Positions 44,538 through 52,807 of a DNA stretch of 64,000 bases are shown piece after piece. Location of the stretch: the NCBI RefSeq assembly GCF_024519285.1, contig NZ_JAMZCY010000004.1:682001-746000 (forward strand). Direction: 5' to 3'. Made by a program: the position numbers and the translations under genes. Under the pieces are notes generated by a model. It had not been told where the DNA came from. It searched no databases and worked only from the letters and a program-made list of their open reading frames with translations. Source of the DNA: Cohnella sp. WQ 127256 (GTDB lineage Bacteria > Bacillota > Bacilli > Paenibacillales > Paenibacillaceae). Every line of letters begins with the position of its first letter. The stretch's first letter is position 1.

Positions 44538-44690
44538 ACTCCTCATAAATGCCTGCTGTGCGGGTGAAAAAGCGTCCGGGACGCTCTCTAGTTTGCTGCC
44601 ATCTAACTCCACGAGCGAAAACTCGCCCGAAGCTCCCTACAGTTCGGTGACACCTAACTGCGCCACGTAAAACTCGCACAACACTCCATA
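44538..44690. repeat. 51-bp-period degenerate repeats, third locus
   Basis: TAGTTTGCTGCCATCTAACT at 44589 and CAGTTCGGTGACACCTAACT at 44640 start exactly 51 bases apart, and a weaker unit lies one period to the left. The blocks GTGACA and CAGTT recall family I at 14840. No gene is supported in 44455-44745. Confidence 0.6.
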
Positions 44691-44692
44691 AA

Positions 44693-44733
44693 AAAAGGGA
44701 GATCCCCCTAGTTTACCCAAGGGTTCTCCCTTT
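44693..44733 (-). terminator. Terminator of the bmrCD-like operon
   Basis: GGGAGAACCC pairs with GGGGGATCTCCC on the minus strand, followed by TTTTTTTATGG. Confidence 0.85.
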
Positions 44734-44745
44734 TCCTGCGCAAAC

Positions 44746-46767
44746 CTACGCCACAACCTCTGCAGCACCCAGCTGCAGCTGGTACATGGCGAAGTACTTG
44801 CCGCCTTGCTGCATCAGCTCGTCGTGATTGCCACGCTCCGTAATCACTCCGTGGTCGAGCACAAGAATCTGATCGGCTGCGCGAATCGTCGACAGCCTAT
44901 GGGCGATGACGAACGTCGTCCGCCCACGCTTCAGTACATCGAGCGCTTCCTGGATGATCGCTTCCGTTTCCGTATCAATACTCGCCGTTGCTTCATCTAG
45001 AATCAAGATCGCTGGATCAAACGCGAGCGCCCGCGCGAACGAGATCAGCTGTCGCTGCCCCGCGGACAACGTGCTCCCTTTCTCGATCACCGGCTCATCC
45101 AACCCACCCGGAAGCTGCATAAACATTTCATATGCACCAACATCGCGTAGCGCTTGCTCCACTTTTTCCCGTGAAATAGATGGATCATCCAAACTCACGT
45201 TCGAAGCGATAGTTCCCGTAAACAGGAATGGATCCTGCAGCACGATACCCATATGATCCCGAAGCTGCTGCTTAGACAACTCTCTCACATCGATGCCATC
45301 CACCGAGATAACTCCGCGTTCCACATCATAGAACCTGAACAGCAGATTTAGAATCGAGCTCTTACCTGAACCCGTATGCCCTACTAGAGCAACGGTCTCC
45401 CCTTGCCGAGCACGGAAAGTAATGTTCTTCAATACATCCTCACCCGGCTTGTAGCCGAACGAGACATCCTCGAAGCTTACGTTTCCTTTGTAGCGCTCCA
45501 TCCGCTGATCTGATACCTCGATGCCCGGCTCATCCAGCAGTGTGAATACGCGCTCCGCAGATACGCGGGCAACCTCCAGATTCGAAAGCTGATTGACGAT
45601 CCCGACAATCGGATTCATCATCCGATTCATATAGTCTATGAAGGCGTACAGAACACCAACCGTAACAGCCGTACCCAGAAAATCACCTGCGAACATCCAG
45701 ACAACAGCAATAAATAGCACGTTCCGGAGAACATTGACCAGGTTGTGGGATGTGACGGAGTTCAGAGTAAGCAATTTATTCTGATATTTGTAATAATCGT
45801 CGTTCATTTCGTGGAACTCGTTCATCGTTTCCTTCTCTTTACGGAACGCCTGAATGATCGGCATCCCTTGGATCGACTCGTTAATTATTCCGTTAATATC
45901 GCTCAGTCGCGAACGAATGACATGATTATATTTAGCCGCAAACTTGCGGTAAACAACGATCCACACGTACAAAATCGGAATGAACGGAAGTGCGATCAAC
46001 GCAAGGTTCGTATCGAGCAAGAATAGTGCTCCAATAATAGCTGCAATATAGATGATCCCAGAGAAAAAGTTCGCCAGAACCGACACGTATAGCTCACGGA
46101 TCGCTTCCGTATCATTCGTAACCCGCGCCACAACTTTACCTGCCGGCAAATTATCAAAGTACTGCACAGGCAAACGCTGAATATGGCGAAAAACATCATT
46201 GCGCATCTTACGGATAATCCGGTTTGCAGATACCTGTAGCAGTAATCTCTGCCAATAGGCAAGTACCGCACCAATGAGTAGCAATCCAACATAGCTAATG
46301 GCTAGCATGAAGATGCTACGGAATTCCGGCTTATAAAATTCATATGTCTCGCCCTTGGAAAGCTTATTGGCGGGATATAGCTGCGTGCCTTCGTCCTCTC
46401 TTTCGATGGACAGCTGACCGTTGCTAAACGTCCGCTTTCCTGTATTTGGAACGCCTACAGAGTCAACAAAGTAGTAGCTACGCCCGGATTGCAGAACTCG
46501 CACTTCTCGGCCTTTGTCTTCTCCCTCCGCCCAGTGATCCGCTCTTTTATACCAGCCGCCGTCATAGGAAACTGCATACTTCTCGTCTTGCTTCGTTTCG
46601 TACCACGGCTTTTCGATACCCATAATATTCGTATCAATCATCCGTTTCGCTAGGAAAGGACCAACTAGCTCAACGCCTACAGCAACCAATAACAGTACAA
46701 GCGCCAATAGAATTGGCTTTTTGTAATTTAAAGCGTATTTGAATAACCGTTTACCGTTGTTTTCCAT
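44746..46767 (-). CDS. bmrD: Heterodimeric multidrug ABC exporter subunit, BmrD-like
   Basis: The product is 673 residues, the same length as B. subtilis BmrD. Six transmembrane helices and one nucleotide-binding domain are present. About 110 extra residues (about 45-150) lie between helix 1 and helix 2, corresponding to the BmrD extracellular domain. Walker A G-H-T-G-S-G-K-S near 470, signature L-S-A-G-Q and Walker B L-I-L-D-E-A with the catalytic Glu are intact. With the upstream BmrC-like subunit it should form an exporter of drugs such as translation inhibitors. It follows bmrC after a 99-base gap. Confidence 0.88.
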   Translation of the reverse strand: MENNGKRLFKYALNYKKPILLALVLLLVAVGVELVGPFLAKRMIDTNIMGIEKPWYETKQDEKYAVSYDGGWYKRADHWAEGEDKGREVRVLQSGRSYYFVDSVGVPNTGKRTFSNGQLSIEREDEGTQLYPANKLSKGETYEFYKPEFRSIFMLAISYVGLLLIGAVLAYWQRLLLQVSANRIIRKMRNDVFRHIQRLPVQYFDNLPAGKVVARVTNDTEAIRELYVSVLANFFSGIIYIAAIIGALFLLDTNLALIALPFIPILYVWIVVYRKFAAKYNHVIRSRLSDINGIINESIQGMPIIQAFRKEKETMNEFHEMNDDYYKYQNKLLTLNSVTSHNLVNVLRNVLFIAVVWMFAGDFLGTAVTVGVLYAFIDYMNRMMNPIVGIVNQLSNLEVARVSAERVFTLLDEPGIEVSDQRMERYKGNVSFEDVSFGYKPGEDVLKNITFRARQGETVALVGHTGSGKSSILNLLFRFYDVERGVISVDGIDVRELSKQQLRDHMGIVLQDPFLFTGTIASNVSLDDPSISREKVEQALRDVGAYEMFMQLPGGLDEPVIEKGSTLSAGQRQLISFARALAFDPAILILDEATASIDTETEAIIQEALDVLKRGRTTFVIAHRLSTIRAADQILVLDHGVITERGNHDELMQQGGKYFAMYQLQLGAAEVVA

Positions 46768-46866
46768 GAATAATTGTCACCTACATTTCCTCTTTGACTC
46801 TCTACATTAGCATTCGTCTCTCTATACGTACTTCCAACCTTTTATCTATGAGTTCGGTACATCTAT

Positions 46867-48618
46867 TTAAGCTTCAACGACAGATGCTAACTGCTGCCGA
46901 TCATATTGCTCCTTATACCAGCCACCAAGTTGCAATAGCTGCTCATGCTTGCCTTCCTCCACAATTCGGCCTTCATCAAGCACGATGATCCAATCCGCAT
47001 GCTGCACCGCAGTTAATCTGTGGGTCGTAATGATTGTTGTCTTGCCTGCGCGTTCACTGCGAATCCCTTCCAGAATCTCTGTCTCTGTCTTGGCATCAAC
47101 TGCCGACAATGCGTCATCGAGCATGAGAATCTCCGGATCGGCAATTACCGCTCTCGCGATGCTGACACGCTGCTTCTGCCCGCCAGACAATGCCACACCT
47201 TTCTCACCAACGAGCGTCTCTAAGCCTTCAGGGAGAAAAGCAACATCCTTACGGAACGATGCCAGCTCAAGCGCCCGGTTTAACCTGTCGTCCTCTTTGG
47301 CTTCATCCGTTGTTCCATACCAGATGTTCTCACGGATCGATTTACTGAACAGAATAGGCTGCTGAGGTACGTAACCGATCCAGCTCCGAAGCGAATTGAG
47401 TTCAAGCTCAGTCAAGGAGACTTCGCCTATTGTAAGTTTGCCGTCTCCCATCGGATATTCACGCAATAACTGCTTAAGTAATGTTGTCTTCCCGCTTCCC
47501 GTTCGTCCCACAATCCCAAGAGTCTGGCCTCTACGAAGCGAGAGTGAAATATCGACGAGGTTGTCGATCGACGAGGAAGGATATCGGAACGTGACTCGGT
47601 CGAAGGTGATCGACTCCGGAACCTCCAAGGAGATTGGTGCATCAACTTCCACCACGTCTTCCTTCACACCTAAGGTCTCATTGATTCGATCTAAGGAGGC
47701 ATTACCACGTTGCATGATGTTAATCAGCTCTCCGATAGCGAACATCGGCCAGATGAGCATCCCAAGGAACATGTTAAACGACACCATCTCACCCAGTGTA
47801 ATTTCTCCCTTGAACACAAGTACTGCTCCATAACACAAACCGATTAAGTAACTTATTCCGACCAAGATTTTAACCGTTGGCTCGAACAGCGCATCGATCT
47901 TGGCGACTCTAATATTTTTGTTAAACACATCGTCCGTAGATTTTCTGAAACGATCCCGATCCGCTTCTTCTTGAACGAAAGCTCGGATTACCCTAACACC
48001 GGATACGGATTCAAGCACTTGATCATTCAGATTACCGAAGGCATCCTGCGATTTCATGAATCGGTCATGAATCTTCTTTCCGAAATGCTGCATAAGCAGT
48101 GCCATGATCGGCAGAGGTAACAATGCGGCAAGCGTTAGCTTCCAACTGATCATTCCCGCCATCACGACGAGGATCGTCAACATAAACAAAGTGGAGTCGA
48201 TGAGCGTTAAAATACCAAAGCCCGCCGTTACCGACACCGCACCGAGATCGTTCGTTGCCCGGGCCATTAAGTCGCCTGTGCGATTACGCTCGTAGAACGT
48301 TGGATTCATTTTCAGCAGATGTCTCATTAGACGGGAACGAAGTAGACGCTCCAGTACGAATGCACCGCCGAATAGTTGATATAGCCAGATATAAGACAGT
48401 ACGTAACTGGCCACCGTTAGCCCTCCCCAGAAGACTAACAGCTCGGTCAGCTTACCCGATGTCAATGTCTCCTGACGGATTCCGTCAATCGCGACCCCAA
48501 TGAGCTTCGGAGGAATGACATCAATAATGCCCACAATACACAGCAGCACGATCGCTATGGTGTACCTCTTCCAATGCATCCGGAAAAACCAGCTTAATTT
48601 TTTCAATACGATAAACAT
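46867..48618 (-). CDS. bmrC: Heterodimeric multidrug ABC exporter subunit, BmrC-like
   Basis: The product is about 583 residues, close to BmrC. Six transmembrane helices precede a nucleotide-binding domain. Walker B reads L-M-L-D-D-A: the catalytic Glu is replaced by Asp, the degenerate site expected of this heterodimer half. ATG 48618 is the likely start; an open frame runs further upstream (to 48735) only because it crosses terminator 2. Expression should depend on read-through of two terminators in the leader. Confidence 0.88.
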   Translation of the reverse strand: MFIVLKKLSWFFRMHWKRYTIAIVLLCIVGIIDVIPPKLIGVAIDGIRQETLTSGKLTELLVFWGGLTVASYVLSYIWLYQLFGGAFVLERLLRSRLMRHLLKMNPTFYERNRTGDLMARATNDLGAVSVTAGFGILTLIDSTLFMLTILVVMAGMISWKLTLAALLPLPIMALLMQHFGKKIHDRFMKSQDAFGNLNDQVLESVSGVRVIRAFVQEEADRDRFRKSTDDVFNKNIRVAKIDALFEPTVKILVGISYLIGLCYGAVLVFKGEITLGEMVSFNMFLGMLIWPMFAIGELINIMQRGNASLDRINETLGVKEDVVEVDAPISLEVPESITFDRVTFRYPSSSIDNLVDISLSLRRGQTLGIVGRTGSGKTTLLKQLLREYPMGDGKLTIGEVSLTELELNSLRSWIGYVPQQPILFSKSIRENIWYGTTDEAKEDDRLNRALELASFRKDVAFLPEGLETLVGEKGVALSGGQKQRVSIARAVIADPEILMLDDALSAVDAKTETEILEGIRSERAGKTTIITTHRLTAVQHADWIIVLDEGRIVEEGKHEQLLQLGGWYKEQYDRQQLASVVEA

Positions 48619-48651
48619 ATTTATGTGTTCACACCCTTCTAAATGAGGAAC

Positions 48652-48682
48652 AAAAAAGGCATACCGCCGTAAGCGATACGCC
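48652..48682 (-). terminator. Leader terminator 2 upstream of bmrC
   Basis: On the minus strand GGCGTATCGC pairs fully (with G-U) with GCGGTATGCC around loop TTACG, followed by TTTTTTG. It lies 34 bases before the bmrC start. Confidence 0.85.
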
Positions 48683-48762
48683 CTCAGAGGATAGTTACCC
48701 GATCCCCTGCCGCATACGGTGTCAAAACCGATCAAGAAGACCGCTTCTACACCGAATGAGAT

Positions 48763-48801
48763 AAAAAAGGCGCACGATTACGTCACCGTAACCATACGCC
48801 T
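48763..48801 (-). terminator. Leader terminator 1 upstream of bmrC
   Basis: AGGCGTATGGTTACG pairs over 15 bases (with G-U) with CGTAATCGTGCGCCT, loop GTGA, followed by TTTTTTATC. A further hairpin (TAGAGAAT/ATTCTCTA, 48815-48836) lies between it and the leader stop. Confidence 0.88.
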
Positions 48802-48840
48802 CACAACGTTAGCTTAGAGAATCCACCATTCTCTAGTCCG

Positions 48841-48930
48841 TTAGTGATTGTTAGCGAGAGGGTTACGTCCATGTCCAGCAAATGCTCTGCCAAATGGCTT
48901 ATTAATGCCACCGTGATATCCGTTTCTCAT
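48841..48930 (-). CDS. 29-codon leader peptide of the bmrCD-like operon
   Basis: ATG 48930 is preceded by GGGGGG and followed by 29 codons (beginning M-R-N-G-Y-H-G-G, ending N-P-L-A-N-N-H) to TAA at 48841. The peptide is rich in Gly, Asn, His and Arg. Its stop lies just before a hairpin and terminator 1. The position matches BmrB, the leader of B. subtilis bmrBCD, where stalled ribosomes relieve termination. No direct sequence identity to BmrB is claimed. Confidence 0.75.
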   Translation of the reverse strand: MRNGYHGGINKPFGRAFAGHGRNPLANNH

Positions 48931-48969
48931 GTTCGTAACCCCCCTTCCGTTCATCAAAGTATATTTGTC

Positions 48970-48999
48970 ACTTTACCATCGTCCCCTAAAAGTTGTCAA
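48970..48999 (-). promoter_or_regulatory. Sigma-A promoter of the leader/bmrCD operon
   Basis: TTGACA (48994-48999) and TAAAGT (48970-48975) are separated by 18 bases. Transcription would begin near 48962, giving a leader of about 340 bases before bmrC. Confidence 0.65.
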
Positions 49000-49121
49000 C
49001 GGGCAAAGCAGAAATATTTATAAGTTTTTTACAAAAGTGTTTTTTATTTATGTTATCCCCCTGTGTTTCTCTCCTTCTACAAACCTGTTTAGCGAGCTCT
49101 GAGCCCACCCAAATATAAATA

Positions 49122-49152
49122 AACCTTGAAGGGCACGAAGCCCATCAAGGTT
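49122..49152 (-). terminator. Terminator of yyzF
   Basis: AACCTTGA.GGGC pairs with GCCC.TCAAGGTT, followed on the minus strand by TATTTATATTT. Confidence 0.75.
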
Positions 49153-49191
49153 CTAAGAAACTCATATTTAAGCTATCTGATTTCAAGCTAC

Positions 49192-49359
49192 TTATACAAC
49201 CAATACTTCTGCCTTGCTCTCGCACCATATGCAGTTTACGGGTGGAGTCCAGTCCGAAAATGACGTCTCATCTAGACTGAATAGATCTGGCGCATCCTCA
49301 TATTCATCTACGAATTTGTCGATTGCAAGCTCGACATGCTCACGGCATACACAATACAT
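49192..49359 (-). CDS. yyzF: CxxH/CxxC small protein (YyzF-like)
   Basis: The product is 55 residues with C-V-C-R-E-H at the N-terminus and C-I-W-C near 43, the CxxH/CxxC family pattern. It likely binds zinc; function is unknown. B. subtilis yyzF also lies beside the yyc genes, which supports the call. GAAGGGA lies eight bases before ATG 49359. It follows the htrA-like gene by 38 bases and is probably co-transcribed. Confidence 0.85.
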   Translation of the reverse strand: MYCVCREHVELAIDKFVDEYEDAPDLFSLDETSFSDWTPPVNCIWCESKAEVLVV

Positions 49360-49397
49360 CGATTTATTCCCTTCTAGCTCGCTTCTGCTACTTCATC

Positions 49398-50708
49398 TTA
49401 TCGTTCTTCCTGCTCATCTACTTTTTCGACAAGCTTAACTTCAAGCGTACTTTTCTTTCCATCTCGGTAGTAGGTTACCTTCAACGATTCCCCGATTTTT
49501 TTCGAATTATACAAATATTTGCGAAGATCCATCGTACTATCAATCGCCTTGCCATCAAGCTCAACAATAATATCATTAAATGCCAAGCCTGCATCAAGTG
49601 ACGGTCCAACAGACTCTAGCACGATTACACCATCCGTGACACCCTCTGGAATAACAGGTACTGCTACCTCGAACTCTTCGCTATTATCCGTCGATTGTTC
49701 TGCATCTTCCTCATCGTTGTCTTCTGCCAGTGGGCTATCGAGATATAATCCCAAGTCCATCGTGTAGACACCCATATAAGGTCGGATCACTTTGCCTTTA
49801 TCCAGAAGCGCATTGATAATCGGCATTGCATTATCGATCGGAATAGCAAAACCAATGCCTTCGACACCCGTGTCGGCGACCTTCATACTGTTGATGCCAA
49901 CAAGCTTGCCATTCAAGTCGACCAATGCTCCACCGCTATTGCCTTGATTAATCGCCGCATCAATCTGGATGACTTCCTGCTCCCAATCGTAATTACCGTC
50001 CTGATTGATCGATATAGGAATTATTCTTTTCTTATTCGAAACAATGCCTTGTGTTAACGAGTCCCCGAAGCCTAACGGATTACCTATGGCAATGACCATC
50101 TCACCGTCGCGCAGCTTATTGGAATGGCCAATTTCAGCGACTGTATCGATACCCGCGTCGTCCACTACCAATACCGCAAGGTCCGTGAGGATATCTTCGC
50201 CGATAATTGTCGCTTCTTTCGTTTCCCCATTAACCAGAACCGCCTGAACTTCCCCTGCATCCTGGACGACATGAGCATTCGTGATAATGTAAGCTTTACC
50301 GTCTTTCTTCTGAAAAATAACGCCAGAGCCCATGCTCGTATTATACGGTAGCTCGCCTTCTTCTAAATCTCCTTGCATCTCCAGAGCCTGTTTTGTCACA
50401 TTGATGATACTAACAACCGCAGGTCGCACCTTCTCAGAAGCGGATATAATCCGTTCCGATGTTTCTACCAGCGCTTGCCCTCCCGCCAGTGCCGGCTTCG
50501 CCTCAGGCTCCGCCGATCCTCCATTGTTCAGAAGTACAAATAAGAACACAACAATTATCGAAGTGGCAAAAGACGAAATGAAAGCAACACGGAACATAGA
50601 CCCTTGGCGCAACCCTCTAAACTGTCGGGAATTGGACCCCCTCACATTGCGTGAGCGCCTCTTCACCCGTGTAGAGTAGAAATCATCATCGAACAAACTC
50701 ATGGTCAT
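49398..50708 (-). CDS. HtrA-like membrane-anchored serine protease with PDZ domain (YycK/HtrC)
   Basis: The product is 436 residues. A charged N-terminus and one transmembrane helix (about 40-62) place the protease outside the cell. The S1C triad is intact: His in T-N-A-H-V-V near 145, Asp in L-T-D-L-A near 174, Ser in G-N-S-G-G near 256. A C-terminal PDZ domain (about 325-430) with an acidic insert follows. It handles misfolded exported proteins. It closes the walRK-yycHIJ cluster. Confidence 0.92.
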   Translation of the reverse strand: MTMSLFDDDFYSTRVKRRSRNVRGSNSRQFRGLRQGSMFRVAFISSFATSIIVVFLFVLLNNGGSAEPEAKPALAGGQALVETSERIISASEKVRPAVVSIINVTKQALEMQGDLEEGELPYNTSMGSGVIFQKKDGKAYIITNAHVVQDAGEVQAVLVNGETKEATIIGEDILTDLAVLVVDDAGIDTVAEIGHSNKLRDGEMVIAIGNPLGFGDSLTQGIVSNKKRIIPISINQDGNYDWEQEVIQIDAAINQGNSGGALVDLNGKLVGINSMKVADTGVEGIGFAIPIDNAMPIINALLDKGKVIRPYMGVYTMDLGLYLDSPLAEDNDEEDAEQSTDNSEEFEVAVPVIPEGVTDGVIVLESVGPSLDAGLAFNDIIVELDGKAIDSTMDLRKYLYNSKKIGESLKVTYYRDGKKSTLEVKLVEKVDEQEER

Positions 50709-50918
50709 GCACCATCCTTCTAGGGGACTATCCCGTTCCCCTCGCCGCAGCGGATCTTCCTCTTAATCATAATAACTAGTTATTTAACTTCTATACTAAA
50801 CGTTTCTAAAATAATAGGAATGTTTATTAAGGTTTTGACTAGAATAGTAATAGAATGAGAGAAGACAAGCAAGTACTTTCTCCTCATAATCCTAATGTAA
50901 AGAAAGGAAGGAAATCCA

Positions 50919-51122
50919 ATGAAAACAACAACGCAACACGGATGGCAATTTCTTAATCTAGCTTCACAAGTCTCAGATATGAAGCATGACAATTACAGAC
51001 AGCTGCTTGCAATTAGCACTCTCATAGAACTCATGGTGGAGAAGGGTCTTCTGACTGCAGATGAGATCAGAGAGAAGTCCTCACAGATGGAAGCTGAGCT
51101 CGACAGACAGCTGCTGTTATAA
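50919..51122 (+). CDS. Small conserved-looking hypothetical protein
   Basis: The product is 67 residues, mostly helical, with L-I-E-L-M-V-E-K-G-L-L-T-A-D-E-I near the middle. I do not recognise it. AAGGAAGGAAA precedes ATG 50919, which makes translation likely. It is the only plus-strand gene in the yyc block and lies between htrA and yycJ. Confidence 0.65.
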   Translation: MKTTTQHGWQFLNLASQVSDMKHDNYRQLLAISTLIELMVEKGLLTADEIREKSSQMEAELDRQLLL

Positions 51123-51143
51123 GCTGTATTCTTGACGGACCGA

Positions 51144-51944
51144 TTACTTAATAACATCCCACATAGTAGGTCGGTCATAATACGTATCGCACAGGACAAA
51201 TTCATCTTTTTGAAAGAAACAACCATTGTCTTCTAATACTGTATTCACAGTTAGTTTGGCTAACTCCATTAAGTTGTGCTCTTGGCTTAAATGAGCTAAA
51301 TAAACTCTACGCAAGCTTCCTGTCAGCAAGCTACATAACGCATCACCAGCAGCCTCGTTAGATAAATGGCCGGTGTCGCCTAGGATACGACGCTTAATGT
51401 TCCAAGGATATCTGCCCATTCTTAACATGTTGACATCATGATTGGACTCTAGCACCATGACGTCCGAATTTTGCAGCTGGCTCATCACCTTGTCACTCAC
51501 ATAACCAAGATCTGTTGCTAGACTTAACTTCGCTCCATCGGATAGGAAACAATAGCCCACAGGCTCGATAGCATCATGTGAGATGGCATACGATTCGATC
51601 CGTAGATCGGCAATTTCCATTACACTATCGGACGGCAATATTTTACGCTGCTCATCGGGAATTTCACCAATTGTTCGCAGCATAGCTCCCCAGGTTTTCT
51701 CATTCGCGTAAATAGGAAGCTTATGCCTACGTGCAAAGGCTCCCAGGCCTTTAATATGATCAGAATGCTCATGTGTAACCAATATAGCATCCAGGTCTTT
51801 GCCGTAAATCTCTCTTTCTTTCATTAACTCTTCTATTTTTTTGCCGCTTAAACCAACATCAACAAGTACGTTTGCCGAATCCGTAGATACGACTGTCGCA
51901 TTGCCGGTTGATCCACTGGACAGTACTGTGAATCGAAGTCCCAT
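51144..51944 (-). CDS. yycJ: MBL-fold hydrolase YycJ/WalJ
   Basis: The product is 266 residues with the metallo-beta-lactamase motif T-H-E-H-S-D-H near residue 57 and N-terminal S-S-G-S-T-G-N. The relatives coordinate cell division with DNA replication or cell wall metabolism, and may act as a nuclease. It follows yycI after 59 bases in the walRK operon. Confidence 0.93.
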   Translation of the reverse strand: MGLRFTVLSSGSTGNATVVSTDSANVLVDVGLSGKKIEELMKEREIYGKDLDAILVTHEHSDHIKGLGAFARRHKLPIYANEKTWGAMLRTIGEIPDEQRKILPSDSVMEIADLRIESYAISHDAIEPVGYCFLSDGAKLSLATDLGYVSDKVMSQLQNSDVMVLESNHDVNMLRMGRYPWNIKRRILGDTGHLSNEAAGDALCSLLTGSLRRVYLAHLSQEHNLMELAKLTVNTVLEDNGCFFQKDEFVLCDTYYDRPTMWDVIK

Positions 51945-52003
51945 GATCGCTTTCTAGTCCTCTCCCCAGCGAGTTTCCCAATCCCTTCAACACACAACTG
52001 TGC

Positions 52004-52768
52004 CTACTGGTTAACGAGAGCGTCGCCTTTTTCTGTCGTGACTTCTGCACTAAATGCATTCACATAATACACTTCTTCGCCATTTTCTAGCAAAACCCTC
52101 CATGAAGGCTTCGAAACTTGTGTTTCTGCATCTTCAAATATTTCCCCATGATACCCTAATCGAATTTCCTTGACGACAGAGCCTGCTGGTAAGTTGGTTT
52201 CAATGACCTTGGCTAATGCCTTCGCTGCAGGCAGCACCTGCTGATCCTTATTTGTCGTCGAAGAATTGATCTCAATAATATCCTGTGTATAGGTTTTGAT
52301 TTTTCGCTCACTATAAAATAACTTCAAGTGGATATCGAATATCGGCCATTCACCTTCCATCCGATTAAAGGCAAAGAAAACACCTTCACGACTACCCAGT
52401 TGATCTAGTTTATAACTGCTAAGCTCTGGAATAACTCCACCAAGTGATTTAATGAGCTCCTCTTCGAAAACAATACGCGACTCCGGAGAAGGATTAATCG
52501 GCTTTTGATCAAGAATACGATTCCCTGCAAGATGCTTGATACTGTAAGTCAAATCACGCATCGCCGGTGTCTCTGTCGGAATCTTCGCATTATCATCCAC
52601 GATAATGTTGTTTTCACGCATGAACTGTAGCGTCTCAGGAGGGAGGGAGGTCCAATTCACCACTGTGTTTAATCTCTCGCGCCATTCCGTCCATAGTTGA
52701 TAGCCCAGAATAATATTAAGCATGAGAAAAGCAAATATCAACACGCTTTTGGCTCGTCTCCAGTCCAT
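52004..52768 (-). CDS. yycI: Two-component regulatory protein YycI
   Basis: The product is 254 residues with an N-terminal transmembrane helix (about 7-25) and an extracellular YycI domain. Together with YycH it modulates WalK at the membrane. AGGGGGAG precedes ATG 52768. Confidence 0.92.
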   Translation of the reverse strand: MDWRRAKSVLIFAFLMLNIILGYQLWTEWRERLNTVVNWTSLPPETLQFMRENNIIVDDNAKIPTETPAMRDLTYSIKHLAGNRILDQKPINPSPESRIVFEEELIKSLGGVIPELSSYKLDQLGSREGVFFAFNRMEGEWPIFDIHLKLFYSERKIKTYTQDIIEINSSTTNKDQQVLPAAKALAKVIETNLPAGSVVKEIRLGYHGEIFEDAETQVSKPSWRVLLENGEEVYYVNAFSAEVTTEKGDALVNQ

Positions 52769-52807
52769 CCCGCTCCCCCTCTCGATCCTTCACCATTAAT
52801 CGTTATT

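Noticed and set aside
48619-48735. N-terminal extension of the BmrC-like subunit
   Set aside because: It is a translation of leader terminator 2 and lacks a ribosome-binding site; BmrC length fits the start at 48618.
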